Assembly (NCBI GenBank): GCA_000787465.1
Contig: JSYX01000362.1
Location: 1-35,669 of the forward strand
DNA from: Thermomucor indicae-seudaticae
Lineage: Eukaryota; Mucoromycota; Mucoromycetes; Mucorales; Lichtheimiaceae
Direction of reading: 5' to 3'
Length of the DNA stretch: 35,669 nucleotides
Shown: piece after piece, positions 30,966 through 35,669 of the stretch
Layout of the letters: each line of letters starts with the position of its first letter
Position numbering within the stretch: the first letter of the stretch is position 1
The notes under the pieces: model-generated
The model's database searches: none
The model's input: only the letters and a program-made list of their open reading frames with translations
Told to the model about the DNA's origin: nothing
Translations under genes and position numbers: made by a program

Positions 30966-32412
30966 TTATGCCTTGTTTCCCATAACAGAAAAGGTTGCCA
31001 GAGCTTTAGCTAAACGATTCTTGTAGTAGGCGACTCCGTCTTGCGTGGAATACTGTTTGGCAGCCTCCATGTACTCGGGCGTTATGATTTCCTCTATTTT
31101 TTTTTCACACCCGGTTAACTTGTTTGTCTCGAGTGCGTGCGTGCGTACAAAGAAAATTTTGTCTTACCGTAAGGTGGAATAGGTTCTTGAGGTCGGATGA
31201 CGCCGTTCGGAAGAGCCAAAAGTGTCTTTGCTATCACACGTATAAAGAAATAGATAGGCCTCTTTTTAGTTCTCCCCCCCAAAAAAAAGAAACGTCTGCG
31301 TGTGACATTTAACTGTTTGCTTCCTTGTCTTCAATCAGCTGAAGCACTGCATCCACTACCGTTTCAATCTTTGTGCGTGGAGACTGTGCCACAAGCGCTT
31401 CGAACGGGTCCTGATCCACATGGTTGGTAAGGTTCGTCTTCAAGTCCGTTTCTATATATGCAAATAGTTTGTGTGGTTGATTGTTACACTGGGGAACTAC
31501 TACTTACCGACCCAATAGGGACAGACTATATGAATCAGTCAGGAAACATGCTGACATTGATATACACCTATGCAGGGGGCTTACCGGCATTGACTCGGAC
31601 GTTGCAAATGGCGGGGAGCATAGAGAAGCTTCGCGTCCAGCCAATCACGCCGTGCTTGGATGCTGCGTAGATACCGACCGGTCTAGAAAAAAACAGAGCT
31701 TCAGATAGGCCAGCATACACATAGCACTCTTCTTTTTGGGTATTCTTACTGAAAGGAAAGGAATCCAGCAACAGAAGCCGTGTTCACAATCACGCCACCG
31801 CCACGCTTGGCCATATGAAGAACCGCCACTTTGGTCCCTTTGACAACCGCCGTGGTATTGACATCAAGCATCCTTTCGTCCAGTTCATCTGGGCATGATT
31901 AAAAAAAAGGAGTTTTGAATGATGTAATCCAATGAAATTTGTTTCGACTGCAAACGTACCATCAAGAGGCATGAACAAGGTGTTTGCATTGCTGCCAATG
32001 CCAGCGTTTAAAAAGGCAATCTATATCCAGAAATTGTTAAAACAGAGAGAAATCATTGAACTACATATACTTGCATCGACACCAGCAAATTCCTTTTCGG
32101 CCAAGCGGAACAAGGCAATGTTGTCGCTATACTTGGTGACATCGGTCTTGGTGAATGCAGCCACTTTGGTGCCAGCCCTTTTTTGGTTTGTGCGCGTGCG
32201 CTCAATCACGTTATATCCTTCGCGACGAAATTGAACAAAGCTTACTTGGTATTGAATTCTTGGACGGTCGCCTCGCCTTCGGATTCAAGCAGGTCGCCAA
32301 TGACGACCTTGGCGCCTCGCTCAATCAGGGCCGCCGCCACCGCTTTGCCGATCCCGCGGCTCCCGCCTGTCACCACGGCCACTTTGCCTTCCAAAGTCTT
32401 TGTCTGCGTCAT
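30966..32412 (-). CDS. Short-chain dehydrogenase/reductase (classical SDR)
   Basis: NAD(P)-dependent oxidoreductase of unknown substrate. Nine exons (32246-32412, 32075-32177, 31960-32020, 31750-31888, 31585-31682, 31508-31525, 31314-31451, 31168-31230, 30966-31093) keep phase and give 304 residues. The cofactor motif TGGSRGIG is at 15-22, acidic D after beta-2 (VVIGDLL) hints at NAD, and the NAG motif (IAFLNAGIG) lies at ~95-97. Catalytic Ser149 (NTASVAG), Tyr162 and Lys166 (YAASK) follow, then VNAVCPYWVETD. Exon 6 is an 18-bp microexon coding CPYWV. Intron 32021-32074 needs a GC donor (GAT|GCAAGT); the only GT option breaks the frame. The C-terminal ~60 residues (PNGVIRPQEPIPPY, then a Lys-rich helix) extend beyond the core fold. 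Similar to 15-hydroxyprostaglandin- or 3-hydroxyacyl-type enzymes, but not specific. Confidence 0.92.
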
Positions 32413-33519
32413 ATGATTCACGACAAAAGAGAAGAGATGTGGGGAAAAAAAGAAAGGTGAAAGCAAATTTGAGTTTGGAGAAACTGCATTTTATGGTAGT
32501 AGTAGCAGTGCATAAACCGGTACTACATAATCACTGTTATCGATTGAAGAGAGGCCGTGGGACCACGCATCGTGTGAAATAAGCTCACAGTTTATTATGC
32601 TCGTGCGTAGTGCCATGTCTATGGTTGTCCCTGAGCCGGGTCTTTGCCTGCTGATATACTCGGGTAACACCCGGCTGTTACTGTAAACTGAACGTTGCCC
32701 TACGAAACCAGACACCAGCTCAGTGGCGTCGCTTTCTTTTTTTATTGTACACGCGATCATGAATAACTTTGCTGGACAGCAGGAAGAGCGCATGCAGCCA
32801 GTGAACGGGCGTTCTGTCCAACCTTGAGGGCCTTTAGCAGCCATTGAAGTGGTATAGAACAGCAACAAGAAACCGAGCCGTAGCCGGACAAGGCAAGCGC
32901 GGGCCATCTCGCGCTGGCTGCTGAGCTAACGTAGTGGCTCGAGCGAAAGCCGATCGACAGGCGAAGAAGCAAATGGCTATAACAGGGCTGCATGATGGAT
33001 CCTTCTTTTTGCAGAACGGACAGGCCTCTCCTTGGAGGTATTGGCAATGATCGCTTCCTGTCGGTGAACGAGATCGATGCCTCGATGCGCGCGCGACTGC
33101 AATAACGACCTTGCACACCGCGTGCCTCGTTTTTGGTTCAAAGCTATGAGGATTTCCACGCGCCAGATGAGATATCCAGGTCTCCCACACACCACTTTGC
33201 TTGAACCCATTGCCATCAGTGGCAGTCGCAGTTGTACAGGAGGGCCGGCAAATGCAGCCGTACCTTATTGACTTCTGTTTGGCCACCATTTTTCGGTTTG
33301 GGTGCCCCGAACCTCAGGGATTGAAACGACCACGCGCATGATGGCTGCGCGTCGTATCATGCATGACGCCTACAAGCAAACGGGTGTGCTGTTTCCGGAC
33401 CATGCACGCGCTCGCGACGCGCCGACCTTGACGTACGTACGTACGCCCATGATATGGATTGATTGATTCCCCGCTAAAACATCCCCACCATCATCTCCCG
33501 TTTTGTGGTGTTGGGGCTA
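32413..33519. other. Intergenic stretch between divergent SDR and CAF16 genes
   Basis: About 1.1 kb, containing both promoters. A long minus-strand frame (32834-33289) has Cys-rich, low-conservation-like sequence without motifs and overlaps other frames, so it is not called. A short upstream frame (33338-33466) and a TACG repeat lie close to CAF16. Confidence 0.5.
33338..33466 (+). other. Possible upstream open reading frame of CAF16
   Basis: ATG ATG GCT GCG opens a 42-codon frame (MMAARRIMHDAYKQTG..., ending PMIWID) that stops 53 bp before the CAF16 start codon. A GTACGTACGTACG run near its end (33432-33444) contains GTACGT donors. It may be a translated leader, a 5' UTR exon or chance. Confidence 0.3.
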
Positions 33520-34626
33520 ATGACGGACTACGAAGAAGACGTTGTGCATGTCGAGAGTCTTTCTTTCGATTACGGCGGTCCACCGATTCTGAAGAATCTG
33601 TCTTTGCGGCTGCAGAAGGGACAGCGATGCATTCTTGTGGGAGCCAATGGCGCCGGCAAGACGACGTTGCTAAAGATCTTGGCGGGTAAACGCAAAGTGC
33701 CCGGACGCGTCAGTGTGTTGGGCAAAGACGCCTTTCTCGACGCGCCACCCGTAAGTCCCCATCCATCCCGTTCAATGACAGAGAGAGAGAGAGTAAAATT
33801 AATGATAAAGATGATGCCTTAGGGCGTTACGTATTTGGGCACCGAGTGGGCCAGCAACCCCATCGTAAAGTCAGACCTGAGCGTAGGATATCTGTTAAAG
33901 AGCATGGGGAGCCAGCGATGGCCAGAACGCACGGCCAAGTTGCTCAGAGTGCTGGATGTTGACGTGAACTGGCATATGCATCAGCGATCGGACGGCCAGC
34001 GAAGGCGGGTGCAGCTGGTCATGGGCCTCTTGCAGCCGTGGAAACTGCTGCTCTTGGATGAGGTCACGGTCGATCTGGATGTCTTAGTACGCGCAGATTT
34101 CTTGCAGTATCTCAAAGAGGAAACAGAACAACGCGGTGCGACCATTGTAAGTACTTTTTCTTTGTTTCGTGTCATCTATCTTGGCGTGCATGCGTTCGCA
34201 CTAAAGATCCCCAAATAGCTTTATGCAACACACATCTTTGATGGCAAGTATGATTAACATCGGACCAACAAAAACGGGAGTGAAAAGTTTCTGATGTGTG
34301 AACAAAAAAAACACCGCAAAGGTATGGCGCAATGGCCCACACACGTGGCTCACGTCTCAGAAGGCACGATTCTCTCGATGAACGATATGAAGAATTTCCC
34401 AGAGTTGCAGGAGATCAAAAAGTACCATCAGGAACACGACCTGCAAGACTCGCCCCTCATGGCGCTTTGTTACAAATGGTTGCGAGAAGATAGAGAGAAG
34501 CACGAGCGTCAGAGACGCAATGAGCCTACTACTACTACTGGTGGTGGCGTGCCGCAGACCCGATGGGATGTCCTCAGCGAGGACACGGATCGTTATGGAG
34601 ACAAATATTACAATTACTGGAAATAG
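33520..34626 (+). CDS. CAF16: CAF16-type ABC ATPase associated with the CCR4-NOT complex
   Basis: Soluble single ATP-binding-cassette protein; yeast Caf16 binds CCR4-NOT and links it to transcription. Exons 33520-33750, 33823-34146, 34219-34243 and 34322-34626 give 294 residues. Walker A GANGAGKTT is at 41-49, signature SDGQRRRVQL at ~133-142, Walker B LLLLDEVTVDLD at ~152-163 and the switch histidine H190 in ATHIFDG. Family-specific GVTYLGTEWASN and RVLDVDVNWHMH match Caf16. No membrane segments. Start ATG 33520 follows a TG-rich leader; a non-ATG extension upstream is not used. The third intron (34244-34321) must use a GC donor (GATG|GCAAGT) to join HIFDG to MAQWPTHVAH; the nearby GTATGA site breaks the frame. 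Convergent with MMS2, 134 bp apart. Confidence 0.95.
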
Positions 34627-34760
34627 ATAGAGCTTGGATAATAGATCTCCCCTTGTTTTCGTCGTTTGAATGGATGGGGGGATAAAGAAGAAAAGCAGTG
34701 ATGGTCTTTAATCATGCTTCTTCAGATTCGAAATGGAGATGCATCGTTTGTCTAGGTTGT

Positions 34761-35458
34761 TTAAAACGTTGTACCTTCGGGTGGTTGTGGTAGTTTTCGA
34801 CCGACGGTGGCCATTTCCCTAGCCCTTCTTGTTAGGAAGAGCGCGCGCGGTCTGATTCGGCTGAATGACTTTTTATCTCACCTTCTCAATTCCATCAACA
34901 CGGTTTCCAATGAATAAGCGCGTCGCCAATGAGCCAGACAGGGAAGACGGGTGGGTTCAACCTATATATTATTCACTCTCTCTTTTAGGGACTCGCTTGA
35001 ACACGTCGCATGCGCGAAAACCTCCCCCACTTACTTTGCCGTCCTGCTGGTTGACACTAGGGAGGTTAATCTTGGACACAAAGTGAACTACAGGAGGTTC
35101 ATCGGGGTATCTTTCGCCGCAATAGATCTTTAAGCTGTAAATGCGGTTTTCGTGTACAGACTGTCATGAGCAAAAAAAAGAAAGGCGTTGGTCAACAAAC
35201 GTTTTTTCTCTCCCGTCTTCCCCCCTCAATTTGTTACGTGTGGAGGTCCCAGAATGGTGGCATGCCAGTTGTGCATGAGCAAATCGTCGTCAGCTAGACC
35301 GTAACTACAGGTACCATCACCGATACCCTTTTCGCCTTTTTCTAATTCTTCCAAAAGACGAAAATTACGAGGAACTGGTAAAACGTTTACAAGCGTGAGT
35401 TGATTTCGTTTATTCCCCATATTTTTTGCGGTTCATTTTATTTGTTACCTTGTGCCAT
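34761..35458 (-). CDS. MMS2: Ubiquitin-conjugating enzyme variant Mms2 (UEV)
   Basis: Catalytically inactive E2 variant that, with Ubc13, builds Lys63-linked ubiquitin chains on PCNA in error-free DNA damage tolerance. Five exons (35449-35458, 35238-35374, 35035-35160, 34882-34961, 34761-34827) keep phase and give 139 residues. Exon 1 is 10 bp (MAQ plus one base) and is needed to obtain the typical start [19 protein letters not shown]; the unspliced frame would begin with an unrelated leader. Also seen are [41 protein letters not shown] and the C-terminus [13 protein letters not shown]. The E2 active-site cysteine motif is absent, as expected for the family (SVNQQDG, then LPCLAHW). Confidence 0.95.
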
Positions 35459-35669
35459 TTCAACAAACGGACGGGAGGACCGGGAAACCGAAGCTCTTTT
35501 TTTTTCCTGCTTTCTCTCGAACCGGCAGATTTAGGATTTGGGAGTCAGCGTGACTTTATTTGCTATACTATTTTTTAAGATGACGTTGGCACTGTTCGCA
35601 AAGTCTTTTGCGCCAACTGCAAAAATAATTTGCAGTGAAGAAAGTTAAAAAATTACATCCTTTAGCAAA
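35459..35669. other. MMS2 upstream region to window end
   Basis: About 210 bp upstream of the MMS2 start, so its probable promoter. T-rich runs and a GCGCCA / TTGCGCCAAC stretch near 35609-35618 look like an E2F/MBF-type site in part, but this is not conclusive. No gene seen. Confidence 0.3.

Noticed and set aside
32834..33289. Minus-strand 151-codon Cys-rich frame
   Set aside because: There are no spaced Cys/His motifs and other frames overlap it on both strands. It lies where the promoters of two divergent genes are expected.
35226..35420. Unspliced start [15 protein letters not shown] for MMS2
   Set aside because: The leader does not fit the family. A 10-bp first exon at 35449-35458 restores the standard [14 protein letters not shown] start in correct phase.
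1..35669. CRISPR arrays, bacterial operons, complete transposons
   Set aside because: No regularly spaced direct repeats, no ribosome-binding-site-linked gene series, and no element with terminal repeats plus transposase could be defined.

Overview
This window is nuclear DNA from a filamentous fungus, most likely an early-diverging Mucoromycota/Mucorales-type species. The inference rests on the translation elongation factor 1-alpha tail, many short introns of about 45-90 bp with GT/GC donors, MITF/USF-like bHLH and proline-tailed ricin-type lectin genes, and the absence of any bacterial feature. I cannot name the species. Exons below were joined by hand from splice sites and reading phase, so internal exon boundaries are predictions. 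Those backed by family homology are the safer ones.

Layout. Bases 1-503 hold the 3' end of TEF1 (+). Bases 650-3600 form a gene-poor tract with decayed material: two diverged copies of one sequence block, a RhoGAP-like fragment and a tiny copy of the TEF1 3' end. Then come a bHLH-zipper regulator (3621-4426, +), an unrecognised acidic/proline-rich protein (4536-5545, -), a carnitine acetyltransferase with a peroxisomal C-terminus (5779-7972, -), a carnitine/acylcarnitine carrier (8201-9238, -) and a very exon-rich GRAM-PH-GRAM sterol glucosyltransferase of the ATG26/UGT51 type (9432-14198, -). NDUFB7 of respiratory complex I follows (15317-15682, -), then an unrecognised locus with an in-frame stop (16838-17637, -). 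A 2.8 kb tract without genes leads to a two-finger C2H2 regulator (20417-21163, -) and an MFSD6-like transporter (22523-24347, -).

The right third is dense: a ricin-type beta-trefoil protein with a long PPP-rich tail (25742-27359, +), COQ2 (27484-28695, -) divergent from a small uncharacterised gene (28854-29290, +), an OB-fold/CCCH/methyltransferase fusion (29337-30587, -), a nine-exon short-chain dehydrogenase (30966-32412, -), CAF16, the CCR4-NOT-associated ABC ATPase (33520-34626, +), and MMS2, the UEV partner of Ubc13 (34761-35458, -).

How the genes may work together. The carnitine acetyltransferase and the acylcarnitine carrier lie head-to-tail 228 bp apart. Together they move acetyl units from peroxisome/cytosol into mitochondria, and the next gene is a homologue of the glucosyltransferase used for pexophagy in some yeasts. 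NDUFB7 and COQ2 add respiratory-chain functions, but nothing shows that these are co-regulated. The most unusual sequence-level results are four introns that homology forces to use GC donors, an in-frame retainable (TA)n intron that splits the DNA-binding region of the bHLH protein, several microexons of 10-26 bp, and the OB/CCCH/methyltransferase fusion.
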